From the NCBI RefSeq assembly GCF_015351595.1, contig NZ_JADKPT010000002.1, positions 372,001 to 436,000 of the forward strand: a stretch of 64,000 bases of DNA, written 5' to 3'. Shown here in pieces: positions 44,561 to 53,070 of this stretch (the stretch's first letter is position 1; the number at the start of each line of letters is the position of its first letter). The DNA comes from Flavobacterium sp. LC2016-12 (GTDB taxonomy: Bacteria > Bacteroidota > Bacteroidia > Flavobacteriales > Flavobacteriaceae). The notes below the pieces were generated by a model. It had not been told where the DNA came from. It did no database searches and saw only the letters and a program-made list of their open reading frames with translations. Made by a program: the position numbers and the translations under genes.

Positions 44561-47500
44561 TTGAAAACGACATCTGCTATATATCAAAAGTTAGAAGCTT
44601 TTATAAAGAAATATTACACCAATGAATTGATAAAAGGGGGACTTCTTTTTATTGGTTTTGGATTATTGTATTTTCTGTTTACGCTTTTTATAGAGTATTT
44701 TCTTTGGTTAAAACCAGTAGGAAGGACGATTTTATTTTGGCTGTTTATTGGAGTAGAAGTTTTCCTTTTGTTCCGATTTATCTTGTTTCCAATTTTCAAG
44801 TTGTTCAAACTTCAGAGAGGAATTGATTATAATCAGGCTTCTAAAATTATTGGAAACCACTTTACAGAAGTAAGTGATAAGCTGACGAACTTTTTACAAT
44901 TATCTTCTTCTGAAAATTCAGCAGAAAGTTCAGAATTAATGCTGGCTTCGATAGAACAAAAAGCGAATTCGTTGCAGCCAATTCCATTTGGGAATGCCAT
45001 CAATTTTAAAGCGAATAAGAAATATTTGCCATTGGCTTTGGTTCCAGTTTTACTTGTTGCCGTGTTTTATATTTCTGGAAATAGCAATATTATTTCGCAA
45101 AGTTTAAATAGAGTGGTACATTTCAATGCTACCTTTTTGCCACCAGCTCCTTTCAAATTTGTGGTTTTAAATTCGAATTTACAAACAGAACAAAATAAAG
45201 ATTTCGTCATCAAAATGGAATCGGTTGGGAAAGTAGTTCCGGAGAATGTGATGATTCATATTGGGGATGAAAGCTATTTTATGGAATCTTCGCAACCAGG
45301 AAAGTTTGAATTCAAGATTGAAAAACCAGTTGATAATGTTCAATTTTCTTTTGAAGGAAATTCAGTTTCATCTGATGAATATGAATTAAAAGTGATTACA
45401 GTTCCATCAATTGCCAACTTTGAAATGGTGTTGAATTTTCCATCTTATTTAAAAAAGAAATCAGAAACTATCCAAGGAACTGGAAATGCAATTGTCCCGG
45501 AAGGAACTTTGGTAACCTGGAAAATGAATACACAATCGACTCAGGAGATTGTTTGGAAGGATGGAAATGCAGTTTTTAAGTTCAATAAAGCAGAAAACGA
45601 GTTTAAATTGGCTAGAAACATCAGTCAAAATACAGAATATCAAATTCTTACTTCGAATAATAAGGTTAAAAACTATGAAAAACTGGATTATCAGCTGTCA
45701 GTTATCAAAGATCAGCATCCAACGATCACAGTTTCTCCCGCACCAGACAGTTTAAAGTTGGATAAAAATTATGTCTTGGGAAGATTGGGAGACGACTATG
45801 GTTTATCGAAATTACAAATAGTTTATTATGAACGTAACAAACCAAACACGGCTAAGCGTGGAACCATTCCTGTTAAGCAAGCAGTATTTGATCAGTTCGT
45901 TTTTAACTTTCCAAGTAATCTTGCTGTAGAAGAAGGAGTATCGTATGAATACTATTTCGAGGTTTTTGATAATGATGCGCCTCATCATTTTAAGAGTACA
46001 AAGTCTTCTGTTTTTTCAGACAGAGTTTCTACTACAGATGAAGTTCAGGATATGGAATTGCAACAACAAAATCAGAACATCAATAGTCTTGAAAAATCTT
46101 TGAAGAATCAGAACAAGCAATTTTCTGAAATGGATAAGATTCAAAATACAGGAAAAGAAAAGGATAATTTAGAGTTCAAAGATCAGCAAAAAATCAATGA
46201 TTTTATCAAACGTCAAAAACAACAAGATGAATTGATGAAACAGTTCGCTGAGAAAATGAATCAGAATTTAGATAAGTTCAAAGACGAAAAGAAAGACAAA
46301 ACGGCTGATGATTTACAAAAGCGTTTAGACAATGCAGAGAAAGATTTGGAGAAAAACCAAAAGCTTTTAGATGAATTAAAGAACTTAAATGATAAATTGA
46401 ACAGTGAAGATTTGTTTGATAAGATGGAAAAATTCAAACAGATTAGCAAGAACCAATCTCGCAACTTAGAACAATTAGTTGAGTTAACAAAACGTTTTTA
46501 TGTAGAGAAAAAAGCAGATCAGGTTGCTGAAAAATTAAATAAGTTAGCAGAACAACAAGAGAAACTTTCGAATAAAGACAGTGAAAACACAAAAGACAAA
46601 CAGGATGAAATCAATAAATCTTTTGATAAGATCCAGGAAGATCTGAAGGATTTGAAAGAAGAAAATAAAACATTAAAAGCACCATTGGATATTCCGTCCG
46701 ATGCTTCAAAAGAAAAAGATGTTGATTCTGATTTACAAAAAGCTTCTGAGGAATTGGCTAAAAAGAATACTTCTTCGGCTAAGCCAAAACAAAAAAGTGC
46801 TGCTCAAAAAATGAAGAGCATGGCACAACAAATGCAATCAAGTATGGAAGGTGGAGATCAGGAACAATTAGAAGAAGATGTTGCAATGCTTCGTCAGGTT
46901 TTGGATAATCTTTTAGCTTATTCATTATCTCAGGAAGATGTAATGAAACAATTTAAATCAATGAAATTAGGTTCTTCGGCTTATACTAAAAACATTAAAG
47001 TACAACAGAATTTGAAACAACAGTTCAAACATGTAGATGATAGTTTGTTTGCTTTGTCTTTGAGAAACCCAAAAGTAGCAGAAGATGTAACGAAGGAAAT
47101 TGGTAACGTACAATATAATGTAGACAAAGCTATTGAATCTTTGACAGACGTTCAGGTTCCAAAAGGAGTTTCACATCAGCAATATGCTGTTTCGTCTGCC
47201 AATAAATTAGCTGACTTTTTGAGTGACTTATTAAATAATATGCAAATGTCAATGTCGAAACCAGGATCTGGAAAACCAAAACCGGGAGAAGGACAAGGAA
47301 TGCAATTGCCAGATATTATTCAAAAGCAAAAAGGGTTGGGTGATAAAATGAAAGAAGGAATGAAGGAAGGAAAGAAACCCGGAGAAGGAAAGGATAGTAA
47401 AAGTGGTGAAGGTAAACAGCAGGGTAAAGAAGGACAAGGTAAAGACGGGCAGGGAAATAAAAATGGTGGAAAAGGAAATGAGAATAAAGAAGGTAACGAT

Positions 47501-47914
47501 GGAGAAGGAGATGCTGAAGCGATTATGGAAATATACAAAGAACAGGTAAAACTTCGTGAAGCTTTACAAAAAGAGTTGGCAAAACAAGGTTTAGATTCTC
47601 AAGGCAAATCTGTAATTGATCAAATGAAACAATCTGAAAAGCAACTTTTAAATAAAGGTTTTAAGAATGAGAACCTTCAAAGGATTTTAAATATTCAGCA
47701 GGAATTATTAAAATTAAACAACGCAGTGCAACAACAAGGTCAGGATACAAAGCGTCAATCTGAAACAAACAAAGCTGAATTTTCTAATCGTTCGAATGCT
47801 TTACCAAGTTCACTTTTGGAATATTTAAACAGTGTAGAGATTTTAAATAGACAATCACTACCTTTGCGCTCGAATTTTAATCAAAAGGTTCAAGAATATT
47901 TTAATACAAAATGA
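44561..47914 (+). CDS. Giant DUF4175-type membrane protein, TTG start
   Basis: 1117 residues. Two or three N-terminal membrane helices (GLLFIGFGLLYFLFTLFI and later FLPLALVPVLLVAVFYI-like) are followed by a long extracytoplasmic region with beta domains (residues about 200-490), an extended coiled coil from about 500 to 800 (KDLEKNQKLLDELKNLND), a Gly/Lys/Glu-rich low-complexity segment (GKKPGEGKDSKSGEGKQQG, residues about 905-985) and a helical C-terminus. It matches what I know of DUF4175 proteins in Bacteroidota. The start is TTG at 44561. The stop overlaps the ybeY start by four bases (ATGA), so the two are coupled. Confidence 0.88.
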   Translation: MKTTSAIYQKLEAFIKKYYTNELIKGGLLFIGFGLLYFLFTLFIEYFLWLKPVGRTILFWLFIGVEVFLLFRFILFPIFKLFKLQRGIDYNQASKIIGNHFTEVSDKLTNFLQLSSSENSAESSELMLASIEQKANSLQPIPFGNAINFKANKKYLPLALVPVLLVAVFYISGNSNIISQSLNRVVHFNATFLPPAPFKFVVLNSNLQTEQNKDFVIKMESVGKVVPENVMIHIGDESYFMESSQPGKFEFKIEKPVDNVQFSFEGNSVSSDEYELKVITVPSIANFEMVLNFPSYLKKKSETIQGTGNAIVPEGTLVTWKMNTQSTQEIVWKDGNAVFKFNKAENEFKLARNISQNTEYQILTSNNKVKNYEKLDYQLSVIKDQHPTITVSPAPDSLKLDKNYVLGRLGDDYGLSKLQIVYYERNKPNTAKRGTIPVKQAVFDQFVFNFPSNLAVEEGVSYEYYFEVFDNDAPHHFKSTKSSVFSDRVSTTDEVQDMELQQQNQNINSLEKSLKNQNKQFSEMDKIQNTGKEKDNLEFKDQQKINDFIKRQKQQDELMKQFAEKMNQNLDKFKDEKKDKTADDLQKRLDNAEKDLEKNQKLLDELKNLNDKLNSEDLFDKMEKFKQISKNQSRNLEQLVELTKRFYVEKKADQVAEKLNKLAEQQEKLSNKDSENTKDKQDEINKSFDKIQEDLKDLKEENKTLKAPLDIPSDASKEKDVDSDLQKASEELAKKNTSSAKPKQKSAAQKMKSMAQQMQSSMEGGDQEQLEEDVAMLRQVLDNLLAYSLSQEDVMKQFKSMKLGSSAYTKNIKVQQNLKQQFKHVDDSLFALSLRNPKVAEDVTKEIGNVQYNVDKAIESLTDVQVPKGVSHQQYAVSSANKLADFLSDLLNNMQMSMSKPGSGKPKPGEGQGMQLPDIIQKQKGLGDKMKEGMKEGKKPGEGKDSKSGEGKQQGKEGQGKDGQGNKNGGKGNENKEGNDGEGDAEAIMEIYKEQVKLREALQKELAKQGLDSQGKSVIDQMKQSEKQLLNKGFKNENLQRILNIQQELLKLNNAVQQQGQDTKRQSETNKAEFSNRSNALPSSLLEYLNSVEILNRQSLPLRSNFNQKVQEYFNTK

Positions 47915-48330
47915 TCAATTTTAATTACGAAACCGAATTTACTTTAGATAACGAACAAGCCTTTTCTGATTGGTTAAGTGCTGTAATCGTTTCTGAGAAT
48001 AAAAACGAAGGAGAGATAAACTATATATTTTGTGATGATGAATATCTTCATAAGATAAATGTAGAATATCTTGATCACGACACATTAACAGATATTATCA
48101 GTTTTGATTACACGGTTGGTAACGAACTAAACGGAGATATATTTGTTTCTGTTGAAAGAGTAGAAGATAACGCAAAGGATTTTAATGTTTCTTTTGAAGA
48201 AGAATTGAAACGCGTTTTGGCTCACGGCATATTACATTACTGTGGTTATAAAGATAAGTCAGAGAAAGATGCTGAATTAATGCGTTCGAAAGAAGACGAA
48301 AAAATCGCAATGTTTCACGTGGAACAGTAG
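47911..48330 (+). CDS. ybeY: Endoribonuclease YbeY (rRNA maturation)
   Basis: 139 residues. It is the metal-dependent RNase for 16S rRNA 3' maturation. The motif appears as LAHGILHYCGYKDKSEKD: the first two zinc His are present, but the third His of the usual HxxxHxxxxxH is Asp or Lys here (KD in place of DH). This substitution is common in Bacteroidota YbeY as far as I recall. The last codons (MFHVEQ) are made from a parS site (48311-48326), so the parS sits in the coding end. Confidence 0.9.
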   Translation: MINFNYETEFTLDNEQAFSDWLSAVIVSENKNEGEINYIFCDDEYLHKINVEYLDHDTLTDIISFDYTVGNELNGDIFVSVERVEDNAKDFNVSFEEELKRVLAHGILHYCGYKDKSEKDAELMRSKEDEKIAMFHVEQ

Positions 48331-48665
48331 AGAAGTTTGTTTTCAGGTTTATTTGGTTTCAAGTTTCAAGTTATTAGAACGAGTTAGTTGTTCCACGTGA
48401 AACATGTTTGGTTTTGATAATAAAGGAATCTGAACGTTCCACGTGAAACATATTTAATTTTGAAAGGAAAATTTCATCGTTTCACGTGGAACATTTGAAA
48501 ATGAAGTTTTGGTTTGAAGTTTTGATTTGAAGTTTTGATTTGAAGTTTTGGAAAAAAATCTACGGATGTTCCACGTGGAACTTTCGTAAAGTGAGAACCT
48601 GAAACTTGAAACCTGAAACTTGAAACCTGAAACTTGAAACCCTTTAATACGTTCCACGTGGAACA
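48311..48665. promoter_or_regulatory. Cluster of six parS (ParB-binding) sites
   Basis: Six 16-bp palindromes match the parS consensus TGTTCCACGTGGAACA or its TTTCACGTGGAAC variants: 48311-48326, 48389-48404, 48435-48450, 48478-48493, 48567-48582 and 48650-48665, spaced 43-89 bp start to start. Each has the CACGTG core; three have C in place of T at position 1. They fill the ybeY-mnmG gap. ParB loads at such sites and spreads; in many bacteria they cluster near the origin and next to mnmG. A seventh is at 50735. Confidence 0.9.
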
Positions 48666-48728
48666 AAAGAATAAAGAATTTAATTCTGAGGACCAACTTA
48701 AACGGTTTCCCAGAGAATAGAAAATAAA

Positions 48729-50600
48729 ATGTTTTTAGAAGAATACGATGTTATAGTAGTTGGTGCAGGTCATGCTGGATCTGAAGCCGCGGCAGCGGCC
48801 GCAAATTTGGGATCGAAAACCTTATTGGTTACGATGAGCCTGCAGAACATTGCACAGATGTCTTGCAACCCAGCGATGGGCGGAATTGCAAAAGGACAAA
48901 TAGTGCGTGAGATTGATGCGTTGGGAGGATACTCTGGAATTGTTTCAGACCGAACAGCAATTCAATTTAAGATGTTGAACAAATCAAAGGGACCTGCAAT
49001 GTGGTCGCCGAGAGTTCAAAGTGATCGAATGCGTTTTGCTGAAGAATGGAGAATGATGCTGGAGGGAACTCCAAATTTGGATTTCTACCAGGAGATGGTA
49101 AAAGGTTTGATTATCGAGAACGGAAAGATAAAAGGAATCAAAACTTCGTTGGGAGTAGAGATTCGATCTAAATCTGTCGTCTTGACAAACGGAACTTTTT
49201 TAAATGGTTTGATTCATATTGGAGAAAAACAATTTGGAGGAGGAAGAGCAGGAGAAAGTGCCGCAACCGGAATTACCGAAGATTTGGTGAAAGCAGGTTT
49301 TGAAGCTGGAAGGATGAAGACAGGAACGCCCCCAAGAGTGGATGGACGTTCTTTGGATTATTCTAAAATGAACGAAGAAAAAGGAGATGCAAAGCCGGAT
49401 AAGTTTTCGTATTCTGATTTGACAGCTCCATTGACACATCAAAGATCTTGTCACATGACATACACGTCTTTGGACGTGCATGATATTTTAAGAGAAGGTT
49501 TTGATCGTTCGCCAATGTTCAACGGAAGAATCAAAAGTCTTGGGCCAAGATACTGTCCTTCGATTGAAGATAAAATAAATCGTTTTGCAGATAAAGAACG
49601 TCATCAACTTTTTGTTGAGCCGGAAGGATGGAATACTTGTGAAGTTTATGTAAACGGATTTTCAACTTCGCTTCCTGAGGATATTCAATTTAAAGCTTTG
49701 CGTTCAGTTGCCGGATTTGAAAATGTGAAATTCTTTCGTCCAGGTTATGCGATCGAATACGATTACTTTCCACCAACGCAATTGAAACATACTTTGGAAA
49801 CAAAGTTAGTTGAGGGATTATATTTTGCCGGACAAATAAATGGAACTACAGGATATGAAGAAGCAGCTTCGCAAGGATTGATGGCCGGAATAAATGCGCA
49901 TTTAAAAGTGCATGAAAAAGCGCCGTTAATTTTAAAACGTGATGAAGCTTATATTGGAGTATTGATTGACGACTTAATTACGAAAGGAACAGAAGAACCT
50001 TATCGTATGTTTACGTCTAGAGCAGAATACAGAACATTGTTGCGTCAAGATAATGCTGATTTCAGATTGACACCAATGTCTCATGAAATTGGTTTGGCTT
50101 CTGAAGCTCGTTTACGCAGAATGGAAAAGAAATTAAATGAATCTGAAAAGATGGTTGCGTTTTTCAAAGAGACAAGTGTTTCGGTTGCAGAAACGAATCC
50201 AATTTTAGAAGCAAAAGAAACTGCTCCAATTACACAAGGTGATAAAATGTTCAAAGTATTCTCTCGTCCGCAAATTGATTTGGAGGACATGATGAAGTTT
50301 GAAAAAGTAAAAGAATATATAGAAGCAAATGATGTTGATCAGGAAATTTTGGAGCAAGCCGAAATCCAGGTCAAATATTCTGGTTATATAGAAAAGGAAA
50401 GAAATAACGCTGACAAACTAACTCGTTTAGAAGAAGTGAAAATTCCGGAGAATTTCGATTATGATAAAATCAAATCGATGTCAATTGAAGCAAAACAAAA
50501 ATTGAGCAGAATTCGTCCTGTAACCATTTCACAAGCTTCAAGAATCAGCGGAGTTTCTCCGAGTGATATTTCTGTGCTTTTGATTTATATGGGAAGATAA
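48729..50600 (+). CDS. mnmG: tRNA uridine-5-carboxymethylaminomethyl modification enzyme MnmG
   Basis: 623 residues, normal for MnmG (GidA). FAD-binding motif VVGAGHAGSEAAAAAA at the N-terminus, and the family signatures SCNPAMGGIAKG, GTPPRVDGRSLDYSKM and GQINGTTGYEEAASQG. With MnmE it modifies U34 of tRNAs. Position beside parS sites is common near bacterial origins. It is followed by a GTAG-headed palindrome and a parS site. Confidence 0.97.
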   Translation: MFLEEYDVIVVGAGHAGSEAAAAAANLGSKTLLVTMSLQNIAQMSCNPAMGGIAKGQIVREIDALGGYSGIVSDRTAIQFKMLNKSKGPAMWSPRVQSDRMRFAEEWRMMLEGTPNLDFYQEMVKGLIIENGKIKGIKTSLGVEIRSKSVVLTNGTFLNGLIHIGEKQFGGGRAGESAATGITEDLVKAGFEAGRMKTGTPPRVDGRSLDYSKMNEEKGDAKPDKFSYSDLTAPLTHQRSCHMTYTSLDVHDILREGFDRSPMFNGRIKSLGPRYCPSIEDKINRFADKERHQLFVEPEGWNTCEVYVNGFSTSLPEDIQFKALRSVAGFENVKFFRPGYAIEYDYFPPTQLKHTLETKLVEGLYFAGQINGTTGYEEAASQGLMAGINAHLKVHEKAPLILKRDEAYIGVLIDDLITKGTEEPYRMFTSRAEYRTLLRQDNADFRLTPMSHEIGLASEARLRRMEKKLNESEKMVAFFKETSVSVAETNPILEAKETAPITQGDKMFKVFSRPQIDLEDMMKFEKVKEYIEANDVDQEILEQAEIQVKYSGYIEKERNNADKLTRLEEVKIPENFDYDKIKSMSIEAKQKLSRIRPVTISQASRISGVSPSDISVLLIYMGR

Positions 50601-50602
50601 AG

Positions 50603-50626
50603 GTAGAGACGCACTTTAGTGCGTCT
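50603..50626 (+). repeat. REP-like palindrome (GTAG head) after mnmG
   Basis: GTAG is followed by AGACGCACT-TT-AGTGCGTCT (50607-50626), a 9-bp stem. The GTAGAGAC start is shared with the palindrome inside the RAYT gene. It begins three bases after the mnmG stop. Confidence 0.75.
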
Positions 50627-50734
50627 TGATCTGTTTCAGATTTCAGGTTGTTGGAACGCGAAACTGGGAGGGAATTTTAGTTTGAGGATTTAACCTGAAA
50701 CTTGAAACAAGAAAAACTTGGAACAAAAACTAAT

Positions 50735-50750
50735 TGTTCCACGTGAAACT
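50735..50750. promoter_or_regulatory. parS site, seventh copy
   Basis: TGTTCCACGTGAAACT differs from the consensus in the last base only. It lies between mnmG and the GNAT gene. Confidence 0.8.
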
Positions 50751-50783
50751 ATTTCAGTAATCTAAAATCTAAAATTTCGTTAT

Positions 50784-51248
50784 ATGAAGATTATAGAAAA
50801 GAAAATGCTGTCTTTAGAGGAAAAAGAAATTCTGCGTGAACTTTGGAACGAGGAGTATCCAGCGAGATTGCATTTGAAAAACAATGAAGATTTTGAATTG
50901 TATTTAAACGGACTTTCAAATACAAAACATTATTTGCTGTTTGATGATTCAAATAAAATTAATGGCTGGGCATTTACTTTTCTGAGAGAAGGAGAAGATT
51001 GGTTTGCTATAATTTTGGACCATCAAATACAAGGAAAAGGAAATGGTTCACTTTTAGTCAATGAATTAAAAAAGAACAATACGAGTTTGAATGGTTGGGT
51101 TATTGATCATGAAAATGAAATAAAACAGAATACAAAACATTATAGATCTCCAATGCCGTTTTATATAAAAAACGGTTTTACAATCTTGGCAGATATAAGA
51201 ATTGAAAACGAAAAGATGTCGGGTGTGAAAATAAATTGGAAACATTAA
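50784..51248 (+). CDS. GNAT family acetyltransferase-like protein
   Basis: 154 residues. The acetyl-CoA-binding motif A is HQIQGKGNGSLLVNELKK, and FAIILDHQ is the preceding beta-strand. KNGFTILADIR is the typical last strand region. Length and motif order fit GNAT; the substrate is unknown. Standing 35 bp after a parS site and 51 bp before a methyltransferase gene, it is not obviously in an operon with either. Confidence 0.85.
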   Translation: MKIIEKKMLSLEEKEILRELWNEEYPARLHLKNNEDFELYLNGLSNTKHYLLFDDSNKINGWAFTFLREGEDWFAIILDHQIQGKGNGSLLVNELKKNNTSLNGWVIDHENEIKQNTKHYRSPMPFYIKNGFTILADIRIENEKMSGVKINWKH

Positions 51249-51299
51249 AGAATATATATTAAAGCCTAAAATTAAACCCAAATACCTACTAATTATAAA

Positions 51300-52148
51300 A
51301 TGGACGTTTTAAACAAAAAACATTTTCTTACTGTTAAAGATCATTCTGTTTCGAAAGAAATTTTCGAATTGTACCACGATGAAACTTTAGATATGTTGAT
51401 TACATCTCCACAACCCGCTTTGGAAAATCTTGGACGATATTACGAAAGCGAAGATTATATTTCGCATACAGATAATAAACGTTCCTTATTTGAAAAAGCA
51501 TATCATTTTGTAAAAAATATTGCTTTAAAGAATAAACTGAATTTAATCAATTTAGAGCAATCTCAAAAAGGACGAATTTTAGACATTGGTGCCGGAACGG
51601 GAGATTTTTTATTGACCGCAAAAAATGACGGTTGGGAAACTGTTGGAGTGGAACCAAGCGAGCGAGCAAAAAATATTGCGATACAAAAAGGAATTTCTTT
51701 TGTGAACGAAATTGACGCTCTTGAAAATAATTCGTTTGACGTAATTACCATGTGGCACGTTTTGGAACACGTTCCAAATTTAGAACTTCAAATTCAGGAA
51801 TTGAAGCGTTTGCTAAAACCAACTGGAACATTAATTGTTGCGGTTCCAAATTTTAAATCATACGACGCAAAATATTATAATGAATTTTGGGCAGCTTATG
51901 ATGTACCAATTCATTTTTGGCATTTCTCAAAAAAAGCCATTGAGTCGCTTTTTGAAAAAGTAGATATGAAATTGGAAAAAGTGCTTCCAATGAAATTTGA
52001 TTCTTTTTATGTGAGTTTATTATCCGAAAAATACAAAACTGGAAAAATGAATTATATCAGCGCTTTTTTCATCGGATTAAAATCAAATTTAAAAGCGGGC
52101 AGTACAAAAGAGTATTCATCCCACATTTATGTCTTAAAAAACAAGTAA
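51300..52148 (+). CDS. Class I SAM-dependent methyltransferase
   Basis: 282 residues with the Rossmann-type fold. Motif I is ILDIGAGTGDFLLTAKNDGW with the acidic VGVEPSERA at the end of strand 2, followed by ITMWHVLEHVPNLELQIQEL, which is typical of the methyltransf_12/23 group. The N-terminal 90 residues (HDETLDMLITSPQP) are an extension often seen in polysaccharide- or lipid-modifying methyltransferases. The acceptor substrate is unknown. Confidence 0.9.
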   Translation: MDVLNKKHFLTVKDHSVSKEIFELYHDETLDMLITSPQPALENLGRYYESEDYISHTDNKRSLFEKAYHFVKNIALKNKLNLINLEQSQKGRILDIGAGTGDFLLTAKNDGWETVGVEPSERAKNIAIQKGISFVNEIDALENNSFDVITMWHVLEHVPNLELQIQELKRLLKPTGTLIVAVPNFKSYDAKYYNEFWAAYDVPIHFWHFSKKAIESLFEKVDMKLEKVLPMKFDSFYVSLLSEKYKTGKMNYISAFFIGLKSNLKAGSTKEYSSHIYVLKNK

Positions 52149-52331
52149 AACGCAATTTAAGCGCATTTCTGCCGCTTTTTCAGCTTTACTGAGGGTAATT
52201 TATGTCTTTTTCGAGAAAACGTTTCTAATAAAAGCTATTAAAGCCGGTTTTAATAGTGTTGAATTATTGACATTTTTCTTTCCATAAATAAAAACAATAT
52301 CATAAAATTATAGCATTTTTTAAACTTTATG

Positions 52332-52360
52332 TTGATGCTATTTATTTTTTTATATTTTTG
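52332..52360 (+). promoter_or_regulatory. OmpH promoter (TTG, 18 bp, TATTTTTG)
   Basis: TTG at 52332-52334 and TATTTTTG at 52353-52360 are separated by 18 bases. The start codon lies 36 bp downstream of the box. Confidence 0.72.
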
Positions 52361-52395
52361 TCTTCAATACATTAAAAAAAATAGAAATTTAGAAA

Positions 52396-52971
52396 ATGAA
52401 AAAAGCATTAGTAATTATCGCACTTTCAATTTTGGTTGTTTCGTGTAATAAAGCAACAGAGGTTAAGGAAGTAAAAACAGCTTACGTTGATACTTCGGTT
52501 TTAATGAAAGAGTACACTGAAGCAAAAGATCTTGAAGCTAAATACAAAGCTCAGGCAGAAGAAAAAGGAAGACAGCTACAAGCGGAAATTACTCGTTTTA
52601 AACAAGACGCTGCTAATTTTCAAAGTCAGGCGCAAGCTAATGGACAGGCATGGGCTCAACAAAGAGGAGCTGAATTGCAAAAAAGAGAGCAACAATTGGG
52701 TTATGCTCAACAAGCATTATCTCAACAATTGCAGCAAGAAAGTGGTGTTGAAATGGATTCTCTAATAAGCGGAGTTAAAAAATTCATCAAAGATTACGGT
52801 AAGAAAAACGGTTATTCTTATATCTACGGAACAGGAGATGCAGCGTCAATTTTATATGCTGAAGAGAAATATGACATCACAAAAGATATCATTAAAGCTT
52901 TGAACGATAAATATAAAGCTGAGCCTAAAACGGAAACTCCGGCTCCGGCGAAAGAAGAAGCTAAAAAATAA
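52396..52971 (+). CDS. OmpH/Skp-like periplasmic chaperone with lipoprotein signal
   Basis: 191 residues. The N-terminus (MKKALVIIALSILVVSCNKA) ends in a lipobox-like VVSC, so the protein is probably lipidated. The central part is a coiled coil (RGAELQKREQQLGYAQQAL and flanking), as in Skp. AYVDTSVLMKEYTEA and KKNGYSYIYGTGDAASIL match the family ends. Skp-like proteins bind unfolded outer-membrane proteins; a lipid anchor is a deviation. A terminator follows directly. Confidence 0.88.
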   Translation: MKKALVIIALSILVVSCNKATEVKEVKTAYVDTSVLMKEYTEAKDLEAKYKAQAEEKGRQLQAEITRFKQDAANFQSQAQANGQAWAQQRGAELQKREQQLGYAQQALSQQLQQESGVEMDSLISGVKKFIKDYGKKNGYSYIYGTGDAASILYAEEKYDITKDIIKALNDKYKAEPKTETPAPAKEEAKK

Positions 52972-52994
52972 TACCAAACAAACTAACTAAATTA

Positions 52995-53026
52995 AAAACC
53001 TAAATCTGTCAAGATTTAGGTTTTTT
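52995..53026 (+). terminator. Terminator of the OmpH gene
   Basis: A perfect 13-bp stem (52995-53007 with 53012-53024), loop GTCA and following T run. It begins 23 bp after the stop. Confidence 0.93.
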
Positions 53027-53070
53027 CTTTTATAAAAAGGCGATACTTTTGGCATTTCAATACACGCCCA

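Noticed and set aside
46000..47520. Tandem DNA repeat within the DUF4175 gene
   Set aside because: The codons are degenerate and the repeat is of coiled-coil and GK/GE composition at protein level, not an exact DNA repeat.
47320..47538. 72-residue minus-strand frame rich in Ser/Pro/Phe
   Set aside because: It is the shadow of the Gly/Lys/Glu-rich segment of the DUF4175 gene.
48454..48696. 80-residue minus-strand reading frame in the ybeY-mnmG gap
   Set aside because: It is made of parS sites and GAAAC repeats read as codons (FHVE, FQVSGFKFQ); not a protein.
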